Origin: Senimuribacter sp049852125
GTDB lineage: Bacteria > Bacillota > Clostridia > Peptostreptococcales > Anaerovoracaceae
Assembly (NCBI RefSeq): GCF_049852125.1
Contig: NZ_CP187532.1
Location: 1,116,001 to 1,180,000, forward strand
Direction of reading: 5' to 3'
DNA length: 64,000 nt
Positions 40,913 through 48,811 of this stretch are shown here, piece after piece. Both the position numbers and the translations under genes were made by a program. The notes under the pieces are model-generated. The model had not been told where the DNA came from. It saw only the letters and a list, made by a program, of their open reading frames with translations, and ran no database searches. How positions within the stretch are numbered: the first letter of the stretch is position 1; every line of letters starts with the position of its first letter.

Positions 40913-41491
40913 ATGAAATATATTATCATGGCTGACGGAAAGGGAACCAGATGGAATCTTCATCAGGGTATTCCTAAGCATTTTATAAAGGTGAACGGGG
41001 AGACCCTGCTGGAGAGAACCGTGAGATTGCTTCGGCAGTACGATCCATCCTGTCAGGTCATCATCACATCTCATGACCCAAGATATGAGGTTGACGGCGC
41101 GTTGCGCTACGAGCCGAAAAACAACGTACTGGAGATTGATCGCTTTACGGCGGAACTGATTGAAAATAATGTATGTTTTCTGTACGGAGATACGTACTAC
41201 TCGGAAATTTCCGCGAAGACCATTGTGGAAACCGATGCGGAGGATTTGCTCTTTTTTGGCAACGAGCGGTCTATTGTCGCGGTCAAGGTGGCCGATGCGG
41301 CGATCTTTTCACAGCACGTCAATCGGGTGCGGGAACTGTTTCTTGCAGGAAGAATTGACAAGTGCATCGGATGGCAGGTGTATCAGTCCTTTACAGGTCT
41401 GCCGTTCGGAGAAAAAACGATGACAGAGAAATACGTTTTTTTGACGGATGATACGAGAGATTTCAATTCGCCGGAGGATTTGAAGAGGTAA
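40913..41491 (+). CDS. Nucleotidyltransferase (sugar-phosphate NTP transferase-like), 192 aa
   Basis: Short GT-A fold nucleotidyltransferase, probably making a CDP- or other NDP-activated precursor for the polymer operon. The nucleotide-binding loop at the N-terminus is present in altered form (IIMADGKGTRW for the usual AGxGTR), followed by PKHFIKVNGETLLERTVRLL and the metal-site motif FLYGDTYYS. The C-terminus FNSPEDLKR is typical. It is 9 bases behind the ATP-grasp gene. Compared with GlmU or TagD-type proteins it is short and single-domain; the exact substrate is not evident. Confidence 0.82.
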   Translation: MKYIIMADGKGTRWNLHQGIPKHFIKVNGETLLERTVRLLRQYDPSCQVIITSHDPRYEVDGALRYEPKNNVLEIDRFTAELIENNVCFLYGDTYYSEISAKTIVETDAEDLLFFGNERSIVAVKVADAAIFSQHVNRVRELFLAGRIDKCIGWQVYQSFTGLPFGEKTMTEKYVFLTDDTRDFNSPEDLKR

Positions 41492-41520
41492 GTTATAACC
41501 AATTGATGAGAGGTTAATTT

Positions 41521-42327
41521 GTGAATACGATAAAAGAGATAATAAAAGATCACTACGACTATAGGAAGCAATTGTTCAAGCTTGCCAAAACGGAAATTAT
41601 AAAGACTTATAAGGGAGCGGCTCTCGGCTGGTCGTGGGCTATTATACGGCCGGCGATTCAAATCTTCGTATTTTGGTTCGCGTTTTCTATCGGTCTCAGG
41701 AGTGGAAAGCCTGTAGAAGGTTATCCCTTCTTTTTATGGCTGATTGCAGGAATGATTCCATGGTTTTATATGAGGGACATGATTTCCGGCGGGTCAGCCT
41801 GTCTCAGGCGTCACACCCATCTGATCACAAAGATTAAGTTTCCCATATCTACAATACCGACCTTTGTGAGCATGTCGTTTTTCGCGGTTCATATTGGATT
41901 GATTATTATCGTAATCTTAATATATATGGGATTTGGATATATGCCGGACATCTATTATCTTCAGCTACCTTTCTATATGGCGCTGATGTTCATCTTCTTC
42001 ACCGCGTGGGGGCTTTTTGCAGGCGTGCTGTCGGCGATGAGCAGAGACTTCCTCAATCTGGTCAAGTCCCTTACAACGGCGCTGTTCTGGATGAGCGGAA
42101 TTTTGTACAATGTTAATACGATAAAGATCGGCTGGCTCAGAAAGGTTTTGCTTTACAATCCGATCACTTTAATTGATAATGGATTCAGAAATTGCTTTGT
42201 CTATAAAAAGTGGTTCTGGGAAACGCCGCAGGAAATGATGAACTTTGTCATCGTTTATGCAGTTATGAGTATTTTGGCGCTGTGGGCATACAGAAAGCTG
42301 CGCAAAGATATTCCGGATGTATTGTAA
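41521..42327 (+). CDS. ABC-2 polysaccharide/teichoic acid export permease (TagG-like), 268 aa
   Basis: Membrane half of an exporter that flips a finished lipid-linked polymer across the cytoplasmic membrane. Six hydrophobic segments. The amphipathic N-terminal region ends with KTEIIKTYKGAALGWSWAII, the gate motif of this family, followed by PWFYMRDMISGGSACLRRHT and WMSGILYNVNTI. The start is GTG 41521, with GAGAGG ahead. The ATPase partner follows after 14 bases. Confidence 0.92.
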   Translation: MNTIKEIIKDHYDYRKQLFKLAKTEIIKTYKGAALGWSWAIIRPAIQIFVFWFAFSIGLRSGKPVEGYPFFLWLIAGMIPWFYMRDMISGGSACLRRHTHLITKIKFPISTIPTFVSMSFFAVHIGLIIIVILIYMGFGYMPDIYYLQLPFYMALMFIFFTAWGLFAGVLSAMSRDFLNLVKSLTTALFWMSGILYNVNTIKIGWLRKVLLYNPITLIDNGFRNCFVYKKWFWETPQEMMNFVIVYAVMSILALWAYRKLRKDIPDVL

Positions 42328-42341
42328 TGGAAGGGGTTTAC

Positions 42342-43118
42342 ATGAGCAAAGCAACGATAAAATTTAAAAATGTAACAAAACAATATAAGCTATACAAAAA
42401 TGACAAGCAGCGTTTTAGAGCGATTTTTTCCAGAAGGATCAAACCGAAGATTAAAAAAGCCATTGACGACGTTTCCTTTACCATTGAAAAGGGAGAGAGC
42501 GTCGCTTTGTTTGGACGCAATGGCGCGGGAAAGTCTACTATTTTAAAGATGATTACCGGTGTTACTTATCCGACGAAGGGAGAAATCGTTGTTGACGGCA
42601 GAGTGAGCGCCTTGTTAGAACTGACAGCAGGCTTTGATCCTGATTTTACCGGCAGAGAGAATATTTTTTTTCGGGGACAGCTGCTGGGAATAGAGGATGC
42701 GGAAATAAAAGCATTGGAACCGGAGATCATTGAATTTGCTGATTTAGGAGATTATATAGATCAGCCTGTCAGGACCTATTCCAGCGGGATGAAAGCCAGA
42801 CTGGGATTTGCTATCAATGCAAACATAAAGCCGGAAATTTTAATCGTTGATGAAGCATTGAGCGTAGGTGATAAAGAATTCAGGTTGAAGTGCAACCGAA
42901 AAATAAAGGATATCCTCGGAGACGGCGAGTCCACCTTTTTATTCGTAACCCACTCCACAAAGGTGGCAAAGAGTTTTTGTAAACGGGGAATTGTGCTGAA
43001 GCAGGGTAGGATCTTGTTTGATGGAGAAATTCAGGATGCGATAGACTTTTATGAAGAACTTCTTGAGCAGGCGCAGGAAGCGCGAAAGCGTAAGGGAAGT
43101 AAGAAGGTTTTAGGTTAA
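42342..43118 (+). CDS. ABC polysaccharide/teichoic acid export ATPase (TagH-like), 258 aa
   Basis: Energises the TagG-like permease. Walker A LFGRNGAGKSTILKMITG, ABC signature YSSGMKARLGFAINA, Walker B EILIVDEALSVGD and the switch histidine in FVTHST are all intact. RVSALLELTAGFDPDFTGRE is specific to polysaccharide/teichoic acid exporters. ATG 42342 follows GGAAGGGG. It lacks the extra C-terminal membrane domain of B. subtilis TagH and ends in a basic tail. Confidence 0.93.
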   Translation: MSKATIKFKNVTKQYKLYKNDKQRFRAIFSRRIKPKIKKAIDDVSFTIEKGESVALFGRNGAGKSTILKMITGVTYPTKGEIVVDGRVSALLELTAGFDPDFTGRENIFFRGQLLGIEDAEIKALEPEIIEFADLGDYIDQPVRTYSSGMKARLGFAINANIKPEILIVDEALSVGDKEFRLKCNRKIKDILGDGESTFLFVTHSTKVAKSFCKRGIVLKQGRILFDGEIQDAIDFYEELLEQAQEARKRKGSKKVLG

Positions 43119-43138
43119 AGCCGGAATAGGAGTAAGAA

Positions 43139-44488
43139 ATGGCAAGAAATCAAAAAGACATTTTCGCACAGAACAACAAGTATGAAGGTAATATTTTCAA
43201 GAAGATCGGACGATGGTTTGGGAAGCTGAAGGGTTGGCAGAAGGGCGTTTTGATCACCCTTTTGATCGTTCTGATTATTGCTATCACCATTGCAGGTTAC
43301 GCTTTTTCAAAGCTAGGCCTGATGCACAGAGTGGAATTGGATGAAAAGAAGTTATCCTGTGTAGATGTAGACGGATATATTAATATCCTTCTTCTCGGTG
43401 TGGATAGCCGGGATATGGATAATATTGAAGGCGCAGGCGCCGACGCGATTATGATTCTCAGCATTAAAGAAGAAACTGGTGAGGTTAAGCTGATGAGCGT
43501 ATATCGTGATACTTATCTGAAGATGGGAGATACGGATTCTTACGGAAAGATTACCGATGCCAACAGAATCGGCGGACCGCAGATGATGATTTCCTCTTTG
43601 AATCAGGCTATGGATATGAATATCAGCAAATTCGTGGTCGTGAACTTTAAGGCGGTGGCCGATCTGGTAGACGCCGTAGGCGGCATTACCGTGGACGTGC
43701 AGGATGTTGAGATTCAGCAGCTAAATAAATATACGATTCAAACCGCTAACAATATCGGTAAAAAGAACTATAAGCTGGTCGAAAAAGCGGGAGAGCAGAC
43801 CCTGGAAGGCGTTCAGGCAGTTTCATATGGAAGAATACGAAAGGGCGTAGGAGATGACTTCAAACGTACAGAACGTATGAGAACTGTACTTTCACTGGTA
43901 TTTGATAAATTGAAAACCATGAGCATCGGCCAGTTAGACGACATGCTGGATATGATGCTTCCGCAGGTAAAGACCAACCTTTCAAATAGTGATATGATGG
44001 GACTGGCTATGCGTCTTGTGGATTTCAATATCAAAAGCGGCGCAGGCTGGCCATATCACATAACCGGAGGTTACATCGGTCAGGTTTCATACGTATTTCC
44101 GGATGATCTGGCTGCTAATACCAAGGAGCTTCATGAGAAGATGTTTGGTCAGAAGGATTATGAACCTTCAGAAACAGTACGCATGATCAGCGATGGAATT
44201 ATCAGCAACATTAATGGATCGGTGACCAATCAACAGCCGATTGATACCAGCGATGATGGAAACGCCTCTCAGCCAAACGGAGGTAACGACGATTCGAATA
44301 CAGGTCCAAACGGCACAGGAGATAAGCCAAACGGAGGCAGTAATAAACCGAAGCCGGATCCAGAGCCGACCCCAGATCCGGAACCAACGCCGGATCCAGA
44401 ACCGACCCCAGATCCGGAACCGAAGCCGGATCCGGAGCCAACGCCAGATCCCGCGCCTAATCCGGGTTCTGACGCGACAGAAGCTTAG
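43139..44488 (+). CDS. LytR-CpsA-Psr (LCP) family polymer ligase, 449 aa
   Basis: Transfers wall polymers from their lipid carrier to peptidoglycan outside the cell. One transmembrane helix (about residues 35-58, GVLITLLIVLIIAITIAGYA) anchors it. The LCP domain spans about 78-260 with INILLLGVDSRD, LMSVYRDTYLKM, KITDANRIGGP, VVVNFKAVADLVDAVGGITV and the arginine-rich GVGDDFKRTERMR. A long tail follows, with an Asn/Gly-rich stretch and a PDPEPT repeat, as often seen in wall-spanning regions. It is the last gene of the polymer operon and probably attaches the exported polymer. Confidence 0.93.
   Translation: MARNQKDIFAQNNKYEGNIFKKIGRWFGKLKGWQKGVLITLLIVLIIAITIAGYAFSKLGLMHRVELDEKKLSCVDVDGYINILLLGVDSRDMDNIEGAGADAIMILSIKEETGEVKLMSVYRDTYLKMGDTDSYGKITDANRIGGPQMMISSLNQAMDMNISKFVVVNFKAVADLVDAVGGITVDVQDVEIQQLNKYTIQTANNIGKKNYKLVEKAGEQTLEGVQAVSYGRIRKGVGDDFKRTERMRTVLSLVFDKLKTMSIGQLDDMLDMMLPQVKTNLSNSDMMGLAMRLVDFNIKSGAGWPYHITGGYIGQVSYVFPDDLAANTKELHEKMFGQKDYEPSETVRMISDGIISNINGSVTNQQPIDTSDDGNASQPNGGNDDSNTGPNGTGDKPNGGSNKPKPDPEPTPDPEPTPDPEPTPDPEPKPDPEPTPDPAPNPGSDATEA
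44354..44458 (+). repeat. Coding repeat: PDPEPT hexapeptides in the LCP tail
   Basis: Five PDPEPT/PDPEPK units and a partial PDPAP in tandem, from an 18-base repeat with codon-level variation. It probably forms an extended wall-spanning segment; its copy number could vary by slippage. Confidence 0.9.
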
Positions 44489-44539
44489 TCGGCTGATGAG
44501 ATAGAAGATAATAATGAAAATAAATAAGGAGATAGAAAA

Positions 44540-46285
44540 ATGGCGAAAGAAAAAATCAATTTTGAGGATGCAGACGTTAGATTAAGGTATAGACATACGA
44601 CTTCTCACGTTATGGCGCAGGCGGTGAAAAATTTGTGGCCTGACGCGAAGCTGGCTATCGGTCCTGCTATAGATAATGGTTTCTATTATGACATCGATAT
44701 GGAGCACAAGCTGTCTGATCAGGATCTTTTAAAGGTTCAGAAGGAAATGAAAAAGGTTATTCAGGCAAACTACAAGCTGGAACGCTTTGAATTGCCAAGA
44801 GAAGAAGCGATTCAATACATGGCTGACAGAAATGAGGACTATAAGGTAGAACTGATCAACGATCTGCCGGAAGACGCGGTAATTTCTTTCTATAAGCAGG
44901 GAGACTTTGTCGATCTTTGTGCCGGCCCGCATATGGAATCAACCGGACAGATTAAAGCAGTGAAGCTGATGAGCGTAGCTGGCGCGTATTGGAGAGGTGA
45001 TGAGCACAATAAGATGCTGCAAAGAATCTATGGTACTTGTTTCCCATCTCAGGAGGAATTGGACGAATATATCAACCGTCTGGAAGAAGCGAAAAAGAGA
45101 GATCATAGAAAAATCGGCAAGGAAATGGACTTATTTGCTATCTTTGAAGAAGGTCCGGGATTTCCGTTCTTCATGCCAAAAGGCATGATTATCAGAAATG
45201 AGTTGGAAAACTTCTGGCGTCAGGAGCACCGTAAGAGAGGCTATCAGGAAATTAAGACGCCGCTGATTTTGAATGAACAGCTGTGGCGAACTTCCGGGCA
45301 CTGGGATCACTATAAGGACAATATGTATTTCACGAAAATTGATGACGGAGATTATGCTATCAAACCGATGAACTGTCCAGGTTCTATGCTTTGTTACAAA
45401 CGGAGAATGTGGTCTTACAGAGACTTCCCAATCAGAATGGGCGAGTTAGGTCAGGTGCATAGGCACGAACTGTCCGGCGCGCTTCATGGACTGATGAGAG
45501 TACGTACCTTTACACAGGATGATGCGCATATCTTTATGCTGCCGGAACAGATCAAGGATGAAATTGTAGGCGTTGCCAAGTTTATCGATGATGTTTACAG
45601 CATGTTCGGATTTAAGTATCATATAGAGCTTTCCACCAGACCGGAAGATTCCATGGGAACTGATGAGGAATGGGCAATGGCAGAAGACGCGCTGCGCGAA
45701 GCTATGAAGGAAGTCGGCGTACCGTATGTGGTTAACGAGGGCGACGGCGCTTTCTATGGACCAAAGCTGGACTTCCATCTGGAAGATTCCATCGGAAGAA
45801 CATGGCAGTGCGGTACGATTCAGCTGGATATGCAGATGCCACAGAGATTTGATTTGACTTATGTGGGATCTGACAATGAAAAGCACAGACCTATTATGAT
45901 TCACCGTGTTATTTTCGGCTCTATCGAACGTTTCATCGGCATTTTGACTGAGCATTTTGCAGGCAAATTCCCTCTGTGGCTGGCGCCGGTACAGGTGAAG
46001 CTGCTGACGGTAGCTGATTCGTTTTCAGATTACGCGAAGGATGTTGCCGCAAAATGTGAGGCGGCGGGTCTGCGTGTGGAATTGGATGTAAGAAACGAGA
46101 AGATCGGCTATAAGCTGAGAGAGGCCAGAAACGAGAGAGTATCTTACATCTGTGTAATTGGAGAGAGAGAAGTCGAGGCGGGCACATTGGCTGTTCGTTC
46201 TACAAAGGTTGGAGAAATGGGCGCTATGTCTGTAGATGAGTTTATTGCTAAGCTGACAGAAGAAATACAGACGAAGGCGATGTAA
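44540..46285 (+). CDS. thrS: Threonyl-tRNA synthetase, 581 aa, lacking the TGS domain
   Basis: Charges tRNA-Thr in the cytoplasm. The chain begins directly with the editing domain (HTTSHVMAQAVKNLWPDAKL; CAGPHMESTGQIKA). The class II catalytic core follows: MKPMNCPGSMLCYKRRMWSY (motif with the zinc cysteine), FPIRMGELGQVHRHELSGAL and the arginine of motif 3 in MIHRVIFGSIERFIGIL. An anticodon-binding domain lies at about residues 480-575. The usual N-terminal TGS/ubiquitin-like domain of about 60 residues is missing; AAGGAG sits just before the ATG, so this is the real start. No T-box leader is seen in the 51-base gap after the LCP gene. Confidence 0.95.
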   Translation: MAKEKINFEDADVRLRYRHTTSHVMAQAVKNLWPDAKLAIGPAIDNGFYYDIDMEHKLSDQDLLKVQKEMKKVIQANYKLERFELPREEAIQYMADRNEDYKVELINDLPEDAVISFYKQGDFVDLCAGPHMESTGQIKAVKLMSVAGAYWRGDEHNKMLQRIYGTCFPSQEELDEYINRLEEAKKRDHRKIGKEMDLFAIFEEGPGFPFFMPKGMIIRNELENFWRQEHRKRGYQEIKTPLILNEQLWRTSGHWDHYKDNMYFTKIDDGDYAIKPMNCPGSMLCYKRRMWSYRDFPIRMGELGQVHRHELSGALHGLMRVRTFTQDDAHIFMLPEQIKDEIVGVAKFIDDVYSMFGFKYHIELSTRPEDSMGTDEEWAMAEDALREAMKEVGVPYVVNEGDGAFYGPKLDFHLEDSIGRTWQCGTIQLDMQMPQRFDLTYVGSDNEKHRPIMIHRVIFGSIERFIGILTEHFAGKFPLWLAPVQVKLLTVADSFSDYAKDVAAKCEAAGLRVELDVRNEKIGYKLREARNERVSYICVIGEREVEAGTLAVRSTKVGEMGAMSVDEFIAKLTEEIQTKAM

Positions 46286-46305
46286 GAAACAGAATAGAAG
46301 TGTAA

Positions 46306-46343
46306 AGAAAAGCATGTGGCTGCAGAGCGTCTCATGCTTTTCT
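46306..46343. terminator. Bidirectional terminator between thrS and the flavoprotein gene
   Basis: Perfect 11-bp stem AGAAAAGCATG / CATGCTTTTCT with a 16-base loop between two convergent genes; T-rich and A-rich arms allow use from both sides. Confidence 0.85.
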
Positions 46344-46347
46344 TAGT

Positions 46348-47535
46348 TTACCGGCCGGTGATGGCGGCGCATGCGGCCTTAGCGCTTGCATAGGCGAACT
46401 GAAGATTGTAGCCTCCGGTTTCGCCATCGATGTCCAGGACTTCTCCAATGATAAACAAGCCGGAGTATTTACGTGATTCCATCGTTTTCAGATCCATTGA
46501 CGACAAATCTATTCCGCCGGACGTGACCATGGCTTTAGAGAATCCTACTAAGCTTTTTACGGTAAAGCTGTCTTCTGTCAATCTGGCAGCAACGGCCTTA
46601 GGCTTGTCTCCGGTTTCAGAAAGAATGGTCTGCATCATTGCTTTCGGCAAGCCGAAGATAGGGGGAAGCAAATTATGCAGCCGCATACGAGTGTTTTGCA
46701 TGACGTTGATGATGTTCTCTAATGCTTCAGTTTTCGACATTGGATAAATATAATTCAACTTAATTTCATCGTTACGCAGGATGTCTTTTGACGTATTTAG
46801 AATCAACGGGCCGGAAAAGTTTTCATGGGTAAAGAGGAGACTGCCGGTATTTTCAGCTGCTTTTCTCTGTTGACGCCATACTGTCAGCTGTACGTTTTCC
46901 AGACCGATGCCTGAAAGCGCGCTGTAGGGATATTTCGTCACATTGACAGGGGTCAGAGCAGGTTGAAGGTTGGTAACCGGAAGGTTCAGATCACGCTTAA
47001 GTATCTGAAAAAAGCTTCCGTCCGAGCCGGTAGAAGGGTAGGAACAGCCGCCGCTTGCGACGATGAGAAAACGGCAGACGGATACCTTTTGATTATAGGT
47101 AACCTGCCAGAGTTTATCGGCAGTTTGCCTGACTTGGACGACTTCAGCGCGGGTTTCTAAGGTAAAACCGTTTTGTTTTGCTCGCGTGACAAGCATATCG
47201 CGAATTTGCCGCGCGTCCATAGACGCCGGAAAAATTTTGCCGTCTTCACGCTGCACACAGGCAATACCGTTTTCACGAAGAAAGTTTTGCAGATGAAGGT
47301 TATTATATTTATAAAGACAGGATCTGATTCGAGGGCCATTTTTGCCGTAGCGGGGAACAAAGTCTTTGATAGAACCGCCGTGCGTAACGTTGCATTGTCC
47401 GCTTCCGCTCATGAGCAGTTTAACGCCCGGTTGGCTGCTCCTTTCAAGAATCAATCCGTTGACTTGTTTTTCGAAGCCGGCGGCACAGAAAAGACCAGCG
47501 GCGCCGCCGCCGATGATGATACAGTCGTAAGTCAT
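46348..47535 (-). CDS. HI0933/BaiN-family flavoprotein, 395 aa
   Basis: FAD-dependent oxidoreductase of the HI0933 family. The dinucleotide-binding motif is at the N-terminus (CIIIGGGAAGLFCAAGF), followed by PGVKLLMSGSGQCNVTHGG, VASGGCSYPSTGSDGSFFQI and the FAD-closing end FIIGEVLDIDGETGGYNLQF with AYASAKAA. Substrate unknown; some relatives reduce bile-acid intermediates and others have no known role. RBS GGAGG precedes ATG 47535. It is convergent with thrS and divergent from sppA. Confidence 0.9.
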   Translation of the reverse strand: MTYDCIIIGGGAAGLFCAAGFEKQVNGLILERSSQPGVKLLMSGSGQCNVTHGGSIKDFVPRYGKNGPRIRSCLYKYNNLHLQNFLRENGIACVQREDGKIFPASMDARQIRDMLVTRAKQNGFTLETRAEVVQVRQTADKLWQVTYNQKVSVCRFLIVASGGCSYPSTGSDGSFFQILKRDLNLPVTNLQPALTPVNVTKYPYSALSGIGLENVQLTVWRQQRKAAENTGSLLFTHENFSGPLILNTSKDILRNDEIKLNYIYPMSKTEALENIINVMQNTRMRLHNLLPPIFGLPKAMMQTILSETGDKPKAVAARLTEDSFTVKSLVGFSKAMVTSGGIDLSSMDLKTMESRKYSGLFIIGEVLDIDGETGGYNLQFAYASAKAACAAITGR

Positions 47536-47560
47536 ATTACCTCCTTGATGATCAGCTTCT

Positions 47561-47590
47561 ATTATAATATAGACTTTACAGTTGCGTCAA
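47561..47590 (-). promoter_or_regulatory. Promoter of the flavoprotein gene
   Basis: On the minus strand TTGACG (47590-47585), 18-bp spacer, TATAAT (47566-47561). It abuts the -35 box of the divergent sppA promoter. Confidence 0.65.
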
Positions 47591-47619
47591 TTTACAAATT
47601 GCTGCAAAAATGATATAAT
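47591..47619 (+). promoter_or_regulatory. Promoter of sppA
   Basis: TTTACA (47591-47596), 17-bp spacer, TATAAT (47614-47619), 31 bases before the sppA start. Confidence 0.75.
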
Positions 47620-47649
47620 CTTCGTAGTGAAATATAGAGGAGGACTTCG

Positions 47650-48753
47650 ATGAATTACGATCCCAATAATCATTTGCATGAAGAAGAAAAAAAGAAGGAG
47701 CAACAGGTCTATACCTATGATCCGGAACAAATATACCGTAAGAAGGAGCCGGGACGGTCGAGACAGAACTCCAGAGGGCCGCAGGGATGGAAAAAGGGAG
47801 TAATTATTTTTCTGGCGATTGTTCTGATTATTGTAATTGCCAGTGTTGGATGTCAGGCAGGTACGAGCAGTCTCATCCGGGCGTCATTAGGCGTCGCGGA
47901 CAATGAAGATTACAATTACAGCAGCGATTATATAGGTGTGCTGGAAATCCATGGAACCATGAGCTCGGATGGAGATGGATCGGATACGTATAATCAGCAG
48001 TGGTTGTTAGAACGTATCGATCAGATGGAGATGGATTCTTTCAATAAGGGGTTGATTCTTTCGGTAGATACGCCAGGTGGCGCGGTATACGCGATCGATG
48101 AATTATACTTGAAGATTAAGGAGTATGAAAGCACTGGGCGGCCGGTATATACGTATATGGAGTCCATGGCGGCCAGCGGCGGATATTATATTTCCGCAGG
48201 CACGGACAGAATCTATGCGAACCGTAATTGCTGGACGGGATCTATCGGCGTCACAATCGGTACGATTTATGATATTTCTGGTTTTTTAGAGAAGATGGGT
48301 GTCAAGACAGTCACTATCAATTCTGGCGTGAACAAAGGAATGGGCAGTTACACGGAGCCTTTGACCCGTGAACAAAAGGAAATCTATCAAAGCCTGGTAG
48401 ACGAGGCCTACGAACAGTTTATCGGCGTAGTGGCCGAAGGACGAAAGATGAGCGTTGCGAAGGCGAAGAAGTTGGGCGACGGCAGAATTTATACCGCAAA
48501 GCAGGCAAAGAAGAACGGACTTATCGATGAAATCGGAACGATGCAGGACGTGATTGCAGCTATGAAGAAGGATTTCGAGTTAGAGGATTGTGATGTGCAT
48601 ACTTTGCAGTATCAGCCTTCGATTTCGTTGCTTTCCTTCCTATCCGGAAGGTCTGAGGATAAGAGCGCGAAATCGCAGTACGATCAGCTGATGGATCTAA
48701 TGGGGGAGAATGGTACTTTCACCATTACATATATGTCTCAGATCAGAAAATAG
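47650..48753 (+). CDS. sppA: Signal peptide peptidase SppA, 367 aa
   Basis: Membrane-anchored serine protease that degrades leftover signal peptides. The first 45 residues are charged and cytosolic, then comes one transmembrane helix (about 48-68). The extracytoplasmic protease domain has IGVLEIHGTM, LILSVDTPGGAVYAIDELY, the nucleophile serine in ESMAASGGYYISAGTD and WTGSIGVTIGTIY. The catalytic lysine is expected in NSGVNKGMGSYTEPLT. The size is that of the short, single-domain Gram-positive form. RBS GAGGAGG precedes the ATG. Confidence 0.92.
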   Translation: MNYDPNNHLHEEEKKKEQQVYTYDPEQIYRKKEPGRSRQNSRGPQGWKKGVIIFLAIVLIIVIASVGCQAGTSSLIRASLGVADNEDYNYSSDYIGVLEIHGTMSSDGDGSDTYNQQWLLERIDQMEMDSFNKGLILSVDTPGGAVYAIDELYLKIKEYESTGRPVYTYMESMAASGGYYISAGTDRIYANRNCWTGSIGVTIGTIYDISGFLEKMGVKTVTINSGVNKGMGSYTEPLTREQKEIYQSLVDEAYEQFIGVVAEGRKMSVAKAKKLGDGRIYTAKQAKKNGLIDEIGTMQDVIAAMKKDFELEDCDVHTLQYQPSISLLSFLSGRSEDKSAKSQYDQLMDLMGENGTFTITYMSQIRK

Positions 48754-48764
48754 TAAAGAGAATG

Positions 48765-48806
48765 AAAAGAATGTCATGAACCGGATTGGTCATGACATTC
48801 TTTTTT
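48765..48806. terminator. Bidirectional terminator between sppA and the transglutaminase-like gene
   Basis: Stem AAAAGAATGTCATG / CATGACATTCTTTT with a 12-base loop and TTTTTT, between convergent genes. Confidence 0.9.
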
Positions 48807-48811
48807 CGATG

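Noticed and set aside
44489..44539. T-box leader for thrS
   Set aside because: Only 51 bases separate the LCP gene and thrS; no T-box sequence or antiterminator fits.
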